A stretch of 64,000 nt of DNA from the NCBI GenBank assembly GCA_963816545.1, contig CAWFLE010000007.1, forward strand, positions 310,001 to 374,000, given 5' to 3'. Positions within the stretch are counted from its first letter, which is position 1; every line of letters begins with the position of its first letter. Source of the DNA: Albimonas sp963816545. GTDB lineage: Bacteria; Pseudomonadota; Alphaproteobacteria; Rhodobacterales; Rhodobacteraceae. Of the stretch, positions 25,066 through 34,800 are shown piece by piece. The notes below the pieces were generated by a model that searched no databases, was not told the DNA's origin, and saw only the letters and a list, made by a program, of their open reading frames with translations. Made by a program: the position numbers and the translations under genes.

Positions 25066-27093
25066 ATGCCCCAGGATCAGGACCCGCTGGTGATCTTCAC
25101 CCCCTCCGGCCGCCGGGGCCGCGTGCCCGCCGGCACGCCGGTCCTGACCGCCGCCCGACAGCTCGGCGTGGATCTCAACTCCGTCTGCGGCGGGCGCGGC
25201 ATCTGCTCGCGCTGCCAGGTCGCCCCCGCCTTCGGCCGCTTCGACAAGCATGGCGTGGACAGCCAGGCCTCCGCCCTCTCCGAATGGAACTCGGTGGAGG
25301 AGCGCTACCGCTCCAAGCGCGGCCTCGCCGAGGGCCGCCGCCTCGGCTGCCAGGCGCAGATCCTCTCGGACGTGGTCATCGACGTCCCGCCCGGATCCCA
25401 GGTCCACCGCCAGATCGTGCGCAAGCGCGCCGAGGCCCGGGACATCGTGCTCGACCCCGCCATCCGCCTCCACTACGTCGAGGTCGAGGACCCGGACATG
25501 CACCACCCCTCCGGCGATCTGGAGCGCCTGCGCCAGGCGCTCGCCGACCAGTGGGGGGTGAAGGACGCCGCCGCCCCCCTTCCCCTCCTCCACACCCTCC
25601 AGAAGACCCTCCGCGACGGCGAGTGGAAGGTCACCGCCGCCGTCCACACCCCCTCCGACACGGCCCGCCCGCAGATCCTCGCCCTCTGGCCCGGCCTGCG
25701 CGAGACGCCCGTCCTCGGCGCCGCCGTGGACCTCGGCTCCACCACCATCGCCTGCCACCTCGCGGACCTGCACACCGGCGAGGTCCTCGCCTCGTCGGGC
25801 GTGATGAACCCCCAGATCCGCTTCGGCGAGGATCTGATGTCGCGCGTCTCCTACTCCATGATGAACCCCGGCGGCGCCGCCGAGATGACCCGCGTGGTGC
25901 GCGACGCCCTCGCCACCCTCCTCGCCGAAACCGCCAAGGAGGCGAAGGCCGACCCCCGTGACATCCTCGAGACGGTGATCGTCTGCAACCCGGTGATGCA
26001 CCACCTCCTGCTGGGCATCGACCCGGTGGAGCTCGGCTGGGCTCCCTTCGCCCTCGCCACGTCCGACGCCGTCTCCTGCGCGGCCTCCGACCTCGTCCTG
26101 AACATTCACCCGCAGGCGCAGGTCTATCTGCTGCCTTGCATCGCCGGCCATGTGGGCGCCGACGCCGCCGCCGTGACTCTCTCCGAGACCCCACACGAAT
26201 CCGAGGACCTCGTCCTCGTGGTCGACGTGGGAACGAACGCCGAGATCCAGTTGGGGAACAAGGAGAAGGTCCTAGCCTGCTCCTCCCCCACCGGCCCGGC
26301 CTTCGAGGGCGCGCAGATCTCCTCGGGCCAGCGCGCCGCCTCCGGCGCCATCGAGCGCGTGCGCATCGACCCCGAGACCAAGACCCCCCGCTTCCGCGTC
26401 ATCGGCCAGGAGATGTGGTCCGACGAGCCCGGCTTCGACCCCGCCTCCGTCACCGGCATCTGCGGCTCCGGCATCATCGAGGTGATCGCCGAGATGCGCA
26501 TGGCCGGCATCCTGGATGAGGACGGCGCCATCGGCTCCCCCGACGCCGTCGGCGCGCCCCGCCTGATCCAGGACGGCCGCACCTGGGCCTACGTCCTGCA
26601 TGACGCCACCGCCTCGGGCGGCCCGCTCGTGACGGTCACCCAGAACGACGTCCGCTCCATCCAGCTCGCCAAGGCCGCGCTCACCGCCGGCGCGCAGCTG
26701 CTGATGGACCGCATGGGGGTGGAGACGGTGGACCGCGTGGTCCTCGCCGGCGCCTTCGGGGCCCACATCTCGCCGCTGCATGCGCTGGTGCTGGGCATGA
26801 TCCCCGACTGCCCGGTGGATAAGGTCACCTCCGCCGGCAACGCCGCCGGCACCGGCGCCCGCATCGCGCTCCTGAATCGCGGCGCGCGGCGCGAGATCGA
26901 GAAGGTCGTCCGCCGCATCGAGAAGATCGAGACCGCCGTCGAGCCGAGGTTCCAGGAGCATTTCGTGGGCGCCATGGCGCTCCCCCACAAGACCGCCCCC
27001 TACCCCGAACTCGCGAAGGCCGTGACCCTGCCCTCGCCGAAATTCGGCGGCGACGCCGACGGCGCCCCCCGCCGCCGCCGCCGGCGCGGATGA
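25066..27093 (+). CDS. ASKHA-type corrinoid-activation protein (RACo/RamA-like, DUF4445)
   Basis: 675 residues. Family members use ATP to drive reduction of inactive Co(II) corrinoid in methyltransferase systems. The N-terminal 2Fe-2S ferredoxin domain has C41, C47 and C50 (CGGRGICSRC) and C95 (LGCQAQI). A linker follows, then two actin-like ATPase halves: AAVDLGSTTIACHL near 238, VVDVGTNAEIQLGN near 387 and VVLAGAFGAHISPLHALVLG near 560. The C-terminus is Arg-rich. AAAGGAG precedes the ATG. No corrinoid protein or methyltransferase gene is nearby (neighbours are recO and ydcF-like), which is unusual; the partners must lie elsewhere. Flanked by two copies of a 110-bp repeat. Confidence 0.9.
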   Translation: MPQDQDPLVIFTPSGRRGRVPAGTPVLTAARQLGVDLNSVCGGRGICSRCQVAPAFGRFDKHGVDSQASALSEWNSVEERYRSKRGLAEGRRLGCQAQILSDVVIDVPPGSQVHRQIVRKRAEARDIVLDPAIRLHYVEVEDPDMHHPSGDLERLRQALADQWGVKDAAAPLPLLHTLQKTLRDGEWKVTAAVHTPSDTARPQILALWPGLRETPVLGAAVDLGSTTIACHLADLHTGEVLASSGVMNPQIRFGEDLMSRVSYSMMNPGGAAEMTRVVRDALATLLAETAKEAKADPRDILETVIVCNPVMHHLLLGIDPVELGWAPFALATSDAVSCAASDLVLNIHPQAQVYLLPCIAGHVGADAAAVTLSETPHESEDLVLVVDVGTNAEIQLGNKEKVLACSSPTGPAFEGAQISSGQRAASGAIERVRIDPETKTPRFRVIGQEMWSDEPGFDPASVTGICGSGIIEVIAEMRMAGILDEDGAIGSPDAVGAPRLIQDGRTWAYVLHDATASGGPLVTVTQNDVRSIQLAKAALTAGAQLLMDRMGVETVDRVVLAGAFGAHISPLHALVLGMIPDCPVDKVTSAGNAAGTGARIALLNRGARREIEKVVRRIEKIETAVEPRFQEHFVGAMALPHKTAPYPELAKAVTLPSPKFGGDADGAPRRRRRRG

Positions 27094-27233
27094 CGTCGGC
27101 CGAACGCAGCGTCCGCCCCGGGCCGCCCGGCGCCTCGCTGCGCGCTCCGGGGAAGCGCAGCCCCCGCCTCACGCCCACCACCCCGCGCGCCGCCGCGGCC
27201 CCCGGGCGCCGGCCACCCGCCCCCACGCCCGCA

Positions 27234-27346
27234 GCGCGCCGCGGGCGCCCCCGACGCCATGGGCGTGACGGCCGGCGCGGCGCCTCTTCCCGGCCGGGCG
27301 GCCGCCCCGCGCTTCCGCCTCTCGCGCCGGCTCCGCCCGCGGCCGC
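27234..27346. repeat. 110-bp dispersed repeat, copy B
   Basis: Direct-orientation counterpart of 24836-24946: GCGCGCCGCGGGCGCCCC, then ACGGCCGGCGCGGCGCCTC and CTCCGCCCGCGGCCGC, with small indels and substitutions. It lies in the 304-base gap before the ydcF-like gene. Confidence 0.7.
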
Positions 27347-27397
27347 CTTCAAAGGGTCCGCTTCGTGGCCGGCGCCCGGCCCGAAGGTCCTGCCTCG

Positions 27398-28004
27398 ATG
27401 ATCCGGCTGCGCCGCGTCCTCCGCGCCATCGGCCTCGCCGGCCTGATCGCGCTGACCCTCACCCAGCTCGCCGAGATCGCCGCGGCCGAGCTGGTGGAGG
27501 CCCGGCACGCCGACCCCGCCGCCCTGCCCCGCGTCAATGCGATCCTCGTGCTCGGCGCCGGCATGGACCCGGACGGCGGGATCGCCTGGTCCAGCCGCCG
27601 CCGCGTCGTCGCCGCCGTCGCCGCCCTGAAGGCGGGCCGCGCGGACCACCTGATCCTCTCCGGCTTCTCGCGCGATCCGCGCTTCGCCCCGGCGGCCGAG
27701 GGGATGCGCGACCATGCCCTCGCCCTCGGCGCCCCCGCCGCCTCCCTGACGGTGGAGCCGCTGGCCGCCACAACGCTCGAGAACCTGCGCCTCGGCTACG
27801 CCATCGCGGACGCGAACGGCTGGAGGTGCGAGCGGATCGACCCGCGCGCTCGCCCTCGCGCGCTGGCTCGGCCGGGACCCCGCGCTCCTCGCCGTGGACG
27901 CCGAATGGACCACCCGCCCGCTTGAGGCCGCGCTGAACCACCAGCGCGAGGCGCTCGCCTGGTGGGTCAACCTCGCCCGGATCGCGCGCCTCTCGCTGGA
28001 CTAG
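27398..28004 (+). CDS. YdcF-family (DUF218) protein, one frameshift
   Basis: About 200 residues. An N-terminal membrane segment (RAIGLAGLIALTLTQLAEIA) is followed by the DUF218 fold: AILVLGAGMDPDGGIAWSS, DHLILSGFSRDPRF and LEPLAATTLENLR-type sequence (read here as VEPLAATTLENLRLGYAIAD). The family includes SanA/YdcF-like envelope proteins, with members implicated in wall metabolism or S-adenosylmethionine binding. After GWRCE near 27835 an extra base shifts the frame; the true tail is STRALALARWLGRDPALLAV to LARIARLSLD, stop TAG 28002-28004. The 3' end meets the converging VPLPA gene, sharing the CTAG bases. Confidence 0.8.
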
Positions 28005-28726
28005 CTCCGCCGCCCTCGCAGGCGGGCGAGCCCCGCCAGCCCGAGGCCCAGAAGCGCGAGCCCGCCCGGCAGCGGAACCGTCTCGACGGCGCCCGGAGGG
28101 CCGTCGTTGCCGGAGGGGAAGACCTGCCGGACAATCGGCGTGTCGTTGAACCAGATCTGGCTGGTGTACTGCTTGTAGAGGCCCGTGGTGAAGTAGTTGT
28201 ACCTGGACCTCACCTGGTTGATTTCCGCCAGGTTCATCGACTGCGGAGGGATCTGCGACGGGTTCGTCAGAAGGCCGTACCCTGCGTCGAGCGTGATGGC
28301 GATCGAGTTGAGGTCGACGCCCGAGAAGGGCACGCCGTCGGGGTTCTGATCGAGCGTGGCGCAGTAGGGATAGGGCGAGCAGACATAGACCCCGGGCGTC
28401 TCGTCGAGGATGAACGACAGGGACAGCCTGGAGTCGGAGGCCCCCATCTCCACCCGTAGGAGCGGCAGCGGGTACCCTCCGAAGGTCACCGATCCGGCGA
28501 CGTCGTAGGCGTCGCCTCCGGGGGAGATGGGCGCCTCGCTCCCGGTCCATGTCGCCGTGTAGGTCACCGGACCGAGGATCTGCTCGCCGGTGGTCTCATG
28601 GAAGAGGATCAGCCGGAGCGGCTCCTCGATCTCGACGGTGAACGCGGAGGCGGCGGAGGCCGAAAGCGCGGCGGCGACGGCGATCCCTGCGCCGGCGACG
28701 GAAAGAAGATTCATCGCGGTGTTCAT
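28001..28726 (-). CDS. VPLPA-CTERM sorted surface protein
   Basis: 241 residues. Signal peptide (MNTAMNLLSVAGAGIAVAAA, cleavage after ASA near 29), then a beta-rich body with no domain I recognise, then the sorting tail VPLPGGLALLGLGLAGLARL followed by RGRRS. Here the fourth motif residue is followed by Gly (VPLPG), a common variant of VPLPA. Such tails are processed by an exosortase (XrtD type in Rhodobacterales) and mark extracellular or surface proteins; no exosortase gene is in this window. The start at 28726 is one of two close ATGs (the other at 28714), neither with a strong ribosome site. Confidence 0.85.
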   Translation of the reverse strand: MNTAMNLLSVAGAGIAVAAALSASAASAFTVEIEEPLRLILFHETTGEQILGPVTYTATWTGSEAPISPGGDAYDVAGSVTFGGYPLPLLRVEMGASDSRLSLSFILDETPGVYVCSPYPYCATLDQNPDGVPFSGVDLNSIAITLDAGYGLLTNPSQIPPQSMNLAEINQVRSRYNYFTTGLYKQYTSQIWFNDTPIVRQVFPSGNDGPPGAVETVPLPGGLALLGLGLAGLARLRGRRS

Positions 28727-28942
28727 CCCGTTGGAGGGTCGCCGGCCGCCCCACACGCGCGGCCCCGCCCCGATGGACCGGCGGGCTGGGCGCAGCACGG
28801 TCGCCTGCCGGAAGATGAACGACGGTAGACGTATCAATTCCGTTGCGTCAACAGTCTCGGCCTTTGGCCCTCCGTTTACTACGCCGACGAACCTTGGCGA
28901 AGCGTTTAGCAACCTGAGGTTGCAGGTTTCGCACCGAAACGC

Positions 28943-30712
28943 CTAGGCCCATACCCACCATACCGTCGGCCCCGCGACGGCGAGGACCAGCAGCTCCAGC
29001 GGCAGGCCCATCCGCCAGTAGTCCCCGAAGCGGTAGCCTCCGGGCCCCATGATGATCGTGTTGTTCTTGTGCCCGATAGGCGTGAGGAAGGCGCAGGAGG
29101 CGGCGACCGCCACGCCCATCAGGAACGGATCCTCCGGCGCCCCGATGCTCCGCGCCACGCCCAGCCCGATGGGCGCCGCGATCAGCGCCGTGGCGACGTT
29201 GTTGAGGAAGTCCGACAGGGTCATCGTCACCAGCATCAGCACCATCAGGATCGCCAGCGGCGGCCACCCCGCGGTCAGCCCCACGATGTTCTCCGCGATC
29301 AGCTCGGTCCCGCCCGAGTCCTCCAGCGCGCCCGCGATGGGGACGAGGCAGGCGAGCAGCACGATCGCCTTCCACTCCACGGATTCGTAGACTTCCCGCC
29401 CGTCCACGACGCCGAGCAGCGCATAGCCCGCCACGCAGCCCGCCAGTGCGATGGGCAGGCTCAGCCATCCCATCACCGCAGCTCCCACCGCCGCCAGGAA
29501 GGCGAGGATCGCGAACGCCGCCTTGTTGCGCTGCAGCACCGGCGTCGCCCGCCCCTCCAGCGGCAGGACCCCGAGCCAGGCCATCACGTCCGGCATCCGC
29601 TCGGTCGGGCCCAGCAGCAGCAGCACGTCGCCGGCCCGGAGCTGCTGGCGGCGCACCCGCTCGCGCGAGCGGCGGCCCTGGCGGGAGACGCCGAGCAGCG
29701 CCGCCCCCTGCCGCTCCATCAGCCGCAGCCCGGCCGCCGAGCGCCCGGCCACCCGCGCCCCGTCCGGAACGATGGCCTCCACCAGCGTCTGGCGCCCCGA
29801 AAGCGGCTTCTCATGCGACTCGGATGGATGGTCGAGCCCGCAGGCGCCCATGAAGGTCTCGATGGACTTGGGATCGCCCTCCAGGATCAGCACGTCCTCG
29901 GCCTGCACCGTTTCGCGGCGCGCGAAGCCCGGCAGGCGGCGATCCCCGCGCAGGAGACCCAGGAGGGTGACGTCATGCTCCTCGGCCAACGGCGCGAGGT
30001 CGGCCAGCGTCTCGCCGACCGGCTTGGCGCCTTCCGGGGCGCGGGCCTCGGCGATGTAGAGGGCGGCCTCGGCGCCTTCGGGGGTGATGCCCTGCGTCTC
30101 TCCGCGCAGCGGGATCAGACGCCACCCGATGAGGGCCGTGAACGCCACTCCCGCGGCTGCCACGATCAGGCCGACGGGGGCGAAATCGAACATGCCGTAC
30201 GCCTCGCCCAGCGCATTCTCCCGGAACTGCGCGATCACGATGTTCGGCGGCGTGCCGATCAGCGTGATCATCCCCCCGAGGATCGTCGCGAAGCTCAGCG
30301 GCATCAGCGTCAGCGCCGGCGAGCGCCTGGCCTTGCCCGCGGTCTGAAGGTCCAGCGTCATCAGCAGCGCCAGCGCCGCCACGTTGTTGATGACCGCCGA
30401 AAGCGCCGCCCCCACCCCCGCCATGATCCCGATATGCCAGGCGAGCGGCCGGTCCGGCTTGATGATCCGCGAGGCGAGGAACTCGATGGCGCCCGAGTTC
30501 AGCAGCCCGCGAGAAACCACGAACACCAGCGCGATCACCACCACCGCGGCGTGGCCGAAGCCCTCGAAGGCCGCATCCTCCTCCACCAGCCCCAGCGCCA
30601 CCGCGACGAACAGCGCGCCGAAGGCCACCAGATCGAAGCGGAAGCGACCCCAGACGAGGAGGCCGAAGATCACGCCCATGAGGGCGAAGAGGGCGCCTTG
30701 TTCGGCGGTCAA
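28943..30712 (-). CDS. SLC13/DASS-type anion transporter with RCK_C domains
   Basis: 589 residues from a TTG start at 30712 preceded by GGGAG at suitable spacing. Membrane spans begin at once (GALFALMGVIFGLLVWGRF). INNVAALALLMTL and SDFLNNVATALIAAPIGLG are the paired NNxA-type signatures of the SLC13/CitT superfamily, with GTPPNIVIAQF and TPIGHKNNTIIMGPGGYRFG. Two soluble TrkA-C (RCK_C) domains lie between the halves (about 215-390; for example AEDVLILEGDPKSIE, AGDVLLLLGP), as in YfbS/SLT-type transporters of sulfate or other anions. Substrate not determinable. No operon partner. Confidence 0.9.
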   Translation of the reverse strand: MTAEQGALFALMGVIFGLLVWGRFRFDLVAFGALFVAVALGLVEEDAAFEGFGHAAVVVIALVFVVSRGLLNSGAIEFLASRIIKPDRPLAWHIGIMAGVGAALSAVINNVAALALLMTLDLQTAGKARRSPALTLMPLSFATILGGMITLIGTPPNIVIAQFRENALGEAYGMFDFAPVGLIVAAAGVAFTALIGWRLIPLRGETQGITPEGAEAALYIAEARAPEGAKPVGETLADLAPLAEEHDVTLLGLLRGDRRLPGFARRETVQAEDVLILEGDPKSIETFMGACGLDHPSESHEKPLSGRQTLVEAIVPDGARVAGRSAAGLRLMERQGAALLGVSRQGRRSRERVRRQQLRAGDVLLLLGPTERMPDVMAWLGVLPLEGRATPVLQRNKAAFAILAFLAAVGAAVMGWLSLPIALAGCVAGYALLGVVDGREVYESVEWKAIVLLACLVPIAGALEDSGGTELIAENIVGLTAGWPPLAILMVLMLVTMTLSDFLNNVATALIAAPIGLGVARSIGAPEDPFLMGVAVAASCAFLTPIGHKNNTIIMGPGGYRFGDYWRMGLPLELLVLAVAGPTVWWVWA

Positions 30713-30969
30713 TGGCGGATCTCCCGGCAGGTGAGGCGGGCGGACAGTAGCGGCCCGGCCCCGGCGGCGAAAGGCGTGGTGAAAACGGCGGCGCAGGCGC
30801 TTGGTTTCCCCGGGAAACCTACCGTTTCTCAAGGATTTGCGGGCTCGCACAGGCAAGCGATTCACGCTCGGGCGACCAACTATCTGTTGCCCGGCCGAGA
30901 CGGCGTGCGGTACACGCTGCGGGAACGACCGTGGCGCTGGCCGCGGATTGTCCATTTTGGGATGGAATC

Positions 30970-31680
30970 ATGAAGCTCCTGATCTCGGCGGCCGCCGCCG
31001 TTCTTCTCACGGCCTCGCAGGCGTCCGCCCTCGTGATCGCGGCGTGGGATCCCGAGCCCACCGCGGGCGCCGTCTCGGCCTATGCCACCGGCCCCGGCGC
31101 TCCGGCTGCCGGCGTGACGCCGGGCCAGCTCTCCCGCGGTCCGGGCCTGACCCGCCCCACGTCGGTCCTGACCTCGAGCTACAACGCGACGGGCTTCCTG
31201 TTCGCCGGCAGCACCCAGGCGCAGGCGGTCGCGGCGGGCGACTACTTCCTGTTCAGCTTCGCTTCGACCACGGCCTACGACCTCGACTATCTGGCGATCC
31301 ACTACGGGATCAACCAGACTGGGCCGAAGAACCAGGCGATCGAGCTGTCGGTGGATGGCGGCGCGACCTTCAGCACCGTCTTCACCTCCACGCTTGCGGC
31401 CGGCGGATCGCAGCAGCAGTACGACATCGACCTGAGCGGCTTCGGCGCGGTGACGGACGCGACCTTCCGGCTGGTGGGCTGGAACGCGGTCTCGGGTTCC
31501 TCGCCGGTCAACCGCATGACGGTCCGCGACGGCGACGACTTCATCGAGGGGATCAACGCCGGCATCGCCATCTTCGGCGACGCGACGCCGCCGGCCGCGC
31601 AGGTCCCGCTCCCGGCCGCCCTGCCCCTGCTGGGCGTCGGCCTCGCCGCGCTCGGCGTCGCGGCGCGCCGCCGGAGCTGA
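30970..31680 (+). CDS. VPLPA-CTERM sorted surface protein
   Basis: 236 residues. Signal peptide MKLLISAAAAVLLTASQASA, then a beta-sandwich-like body (DYFLFSFASTTAYDLDYLAI, QAIELSVDGGATFSTVF, DIDLSGFGAVTDATFRLVGW) and the tail VPLPAALPLLGVGLAALGVA then ARRRS. Body motifs recall other PEP/VPLPA-CTERM proteins of unknown function. The ATG follows TGGGATGGAATC. Unlike its neighbours it is on the plus strand, and the 257 bases upstream probably hold its own promoter. Confidence 0.87.
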   Translation: MKLLISAAAAVLLTASQASALVIAAWDPEPTAGAVSAYATGPGAPAAGVTPGQLSRGPGLTRPTSVLTSSYNATGFLFAGSTQAQAVAAGDYFLFSFASTTAYDLDYLAIHYGINQTGPKNQAIELSVDGGATFSTVFTSTLAAGGSQQQYDIDLSGFGAVTDATFRLVGWNAVSGSSPVNRMTVRDGDDFIEGINAGIAIFGDATPPAAQVPLPAALPLLGVGLAALGVAARRRS

Positions 31681-31815
31681 GACGGTCCGCATGGAGCCCC
31701 GCGCCCCGCCGCCTGAGACGCGGGCGGGCGCGGGTCGCTCTCGTGCAGGGCCTGCCGAGACTCCGCCCCTTCAGGCCGCTTCCCGAACCTGACGACAATC
31801 CGCCTGGCGCGCTGG

Positions 31816-34800
31816 TCAGCGGGCTCCGCGCCGGAAGGCGCGACCGACCGCCGCCATGATCCCGCCGCTGCGGATGGCAGCCGGCGTATGCGGCCCCGTC
31901 GCGCCCTGCGGTTCGACCTGCTCGGCATCCTCTGTTGCGGGGACCGAGGCCTCGGCCGCCTCATCCGGGATCATCCAGTTGGCCCGCTTCGCCTCCTCCG
32001 CGAAGTCCTCATCCGGCGTGAAGACGATGTCCACGATCCGGTAGAAGGTGCGATACGGCTCCCCGGTCTCCGAATTGATCCGCCGGCGCGACTTCGGCTT
32101 GAACATCATGAAGGTCGAACGGGTCGACTCGAAGATCACATGGAGGTGGTCGTCGGTCTCCTCCAGCCTCAGGTCGAGCGGGCCGTCCATGTCGTAGACA
32201 TGGAATTCCGCCTCGGCGTTGGTCCGCTTGTCCTTGCGCAGCACGAGCCGGATCGGGCCCGGCTTGCGGCGCCGCGTGAGCGCGAAGCCGACGAGCGGGC
32301 TGCGCACCACGTGCGACCCCTTGCCCGGCTGATGTCGGCCGCGGGCCTTGAGCCCGAAGCCGTAGGTGAAGAGCGCGCCCGGCCGCATCTCGTAGATGGA
32401 GAGATTGCTCCGCCTCAGCGCGATGCCGCAGCGCTGCCGCTGCGGCAGAGGCACCCGTCGATGGTAGATGCGCGCCAGCGCCTGCAGGCAGCCGCCTTCG
32501 GTGACGAGGCCGTCGGCGGAGGGATCCGGCCCCTCGCGCTTCTCGCGGAGCGCCTGCGACCAGGCCTGCGCGAGGTTTCCCGCCACGTTGGCGGCGTCGA
32601 AATGCCGGACGAGCGCACGCCCTGCCTCGCCGACCCGGGCCCGCGCCTCCGGGTCCAGGGTGCGGGTCAGGACGTCGGCCCATTCGCCCACGTCGTCGGT
32701 ATGGGTGAAGAAGCCCTGCACGTCGTCCTCAAGATCCTCGGCGAAGCCGGTCTTGAAGGTGAAGATGGGCTTGCCGAACACCAGACCCTTCACCAGCCGC
32801 GAGGACATGCGGTAGCGGTTGAAGCTGTCGTTCACGCCCGGCGCGCAGACCACGTCCGCGAGCCGCATGAAGCGGTTGTAGTCCCCCTCCGAGATGCGTC
32901 CGAGAGCGCGGAAGGCGAAGCCGTCGCCCTGCGCGGCCTCTCCCTTCAGGCGGGACGTTCCGCAGACCAGCACCGCGAGGGGGCGGTCGGCGCGGGAGGC
33001 AGCGATCTTCATGGCCTCCAGGAAGCGTTCGAACTCGTCCGAGAAGTCGTAGACCGTGCCGTTGACGAAATAGACCAGCGTGTCGGGCGAGAGGCCGTGG
33101 GAGCCCAGCAGGACCGAACGCTCTTCCGCCGAGAGGGGCGTCGCGTCGTAGCTTTCGGGCCGGATCACGGGGGGGAGCAGGTCGCAGGGCTTGTTGAAGG
33201 CGGAGCGCATGCGCCGGGCCATGGGGGTCCAGATCGCGGCGAAACGGTCGGCGGACAGGTACATGGCGCTGCGGAAGACCGGCTCCACCCAGCGGTAGGC
33301 CTGCGGGTCCGACAGGACCAGGGCCAGGTGGGCCATGTCGGACCCTGCGAGGAAGCGGCCGAGATCCTCCGGGAACACCGAGGCGTGGTCGAGCTGGAGG
33401 AGCGAGGCGCCGTCCGGCTTGGGATGGTGCTGGCGGTGGGGGATCAGCTCGTCGTCCTCGGCCTGCACCACGACCAGGGGGCGGTGGACCAGCGCGACCT
33501 CGAGCGCGGCGCGGATCGGTTTGGTGCGCACGCCGGCCTCCAGCACCACGTTCGGGGCGAAGGCGTCGATGAAGGCGCGGGACTCGCGGTCGAGGACCTG
33601 GCCGTCGAAGCCCATCCTGCGGTAGCGCACGCCCCGGTCTTCGGGCACGCAGGTGCCCTCGCTGAGGATCGCGACCTGATGGCCGAGGGCGATCAGCTCC
33701 ATCCCGAGGTCCTGGAGATAGAAGCCCGACCCCGCCCAGTTCGAGGAGGCGTGGCAGATCAGGACGCGCAGGCTTTCGTCCTGCGCGGCACCGGGGGCGC
33801 GCGGAGGCGTCGGCAGCCGCGGCGCGATCTGGCGGGCGGTGGCGTCGGGCGAGACGCTCACGTCAACCAGCGCCCGGGTCAGCAGGCCGTGCAGGAAGCT
33901 GCGGCAGCGGGCCAGCGCCTCGGGCGCAAGGGCGGGCTCCCGCCGCAGCCGCGCGAGGGCGTCGGGCAGCGCGTCGGCGCTCTCCAGCGACAGGCCGAAG
34001 TCGCCGAAGGCGTAGAAGGCGCGGCCGAGCGTCAGGACGTTGCGGCCCTTCGCCAGCATCTCAAGCCCGGCCTGGGAGTTGATGGTCACCCCGCAGGCGC
34101 AGGCGTCCATCAGGGCGTAGACGTTCTCGTTGGTCTCCAGCCCGCAGAAGCGGACATGGGGGCGGCCCTCGCACAGGGCGCGCAGCGCCTCCTTGTATTC
34201 GCCCCGATCGCCGGGGTGGGACTTGACCACGAGGGGCGCGCCGGCGGCGACGCAGGCCTCGATCACCGCCTCGCAGGCCTTCAACGGATCGGCGAAATGC
34301 GGGTTGTCATAGGTCAGGACCGTGTCGACGAAGCATTGGCCCAGCAGCAGGACCGGCCGCTCCGGCGCCTCGGCGAGGAAGGCCTGCATCTCCTCCCCCA
34401 GCTCCGCCTGCGGCTGGCGACCGGGCCGGCCCACGTAGTTGCCGGCGACCCAGTCCTCGATCCACGCGGTCTCCTCGGCGTCAAGGCGCGGCGCCCCCGC
34501 CTCCCGCCACTCCCGCGGCCAGGAGAAGTCGTTGCCGATGGTCCCCGACGGGTCGAAGTGGATGCGCGCCGGATCGAAGGAGAACTCGATCCCCACGGCC
34601 GGCACGCCCGACCGCTTCGCCACGGCCGCCAGCGTGCGCGATTCCATCAGCATCCCGCCCCAGACCACGAAGGCCTCGGGACGGTGACGCTCGATCAGCA
34701 GCTCCGCGAAATCGATCAGCGCGACGGTGCGCAGGACGAACGGCTCGGCCAGCGCCCGGCCCGCGCCCAGCGGGTCCGCGGCCTCGGGGTGGGCGTAGCG

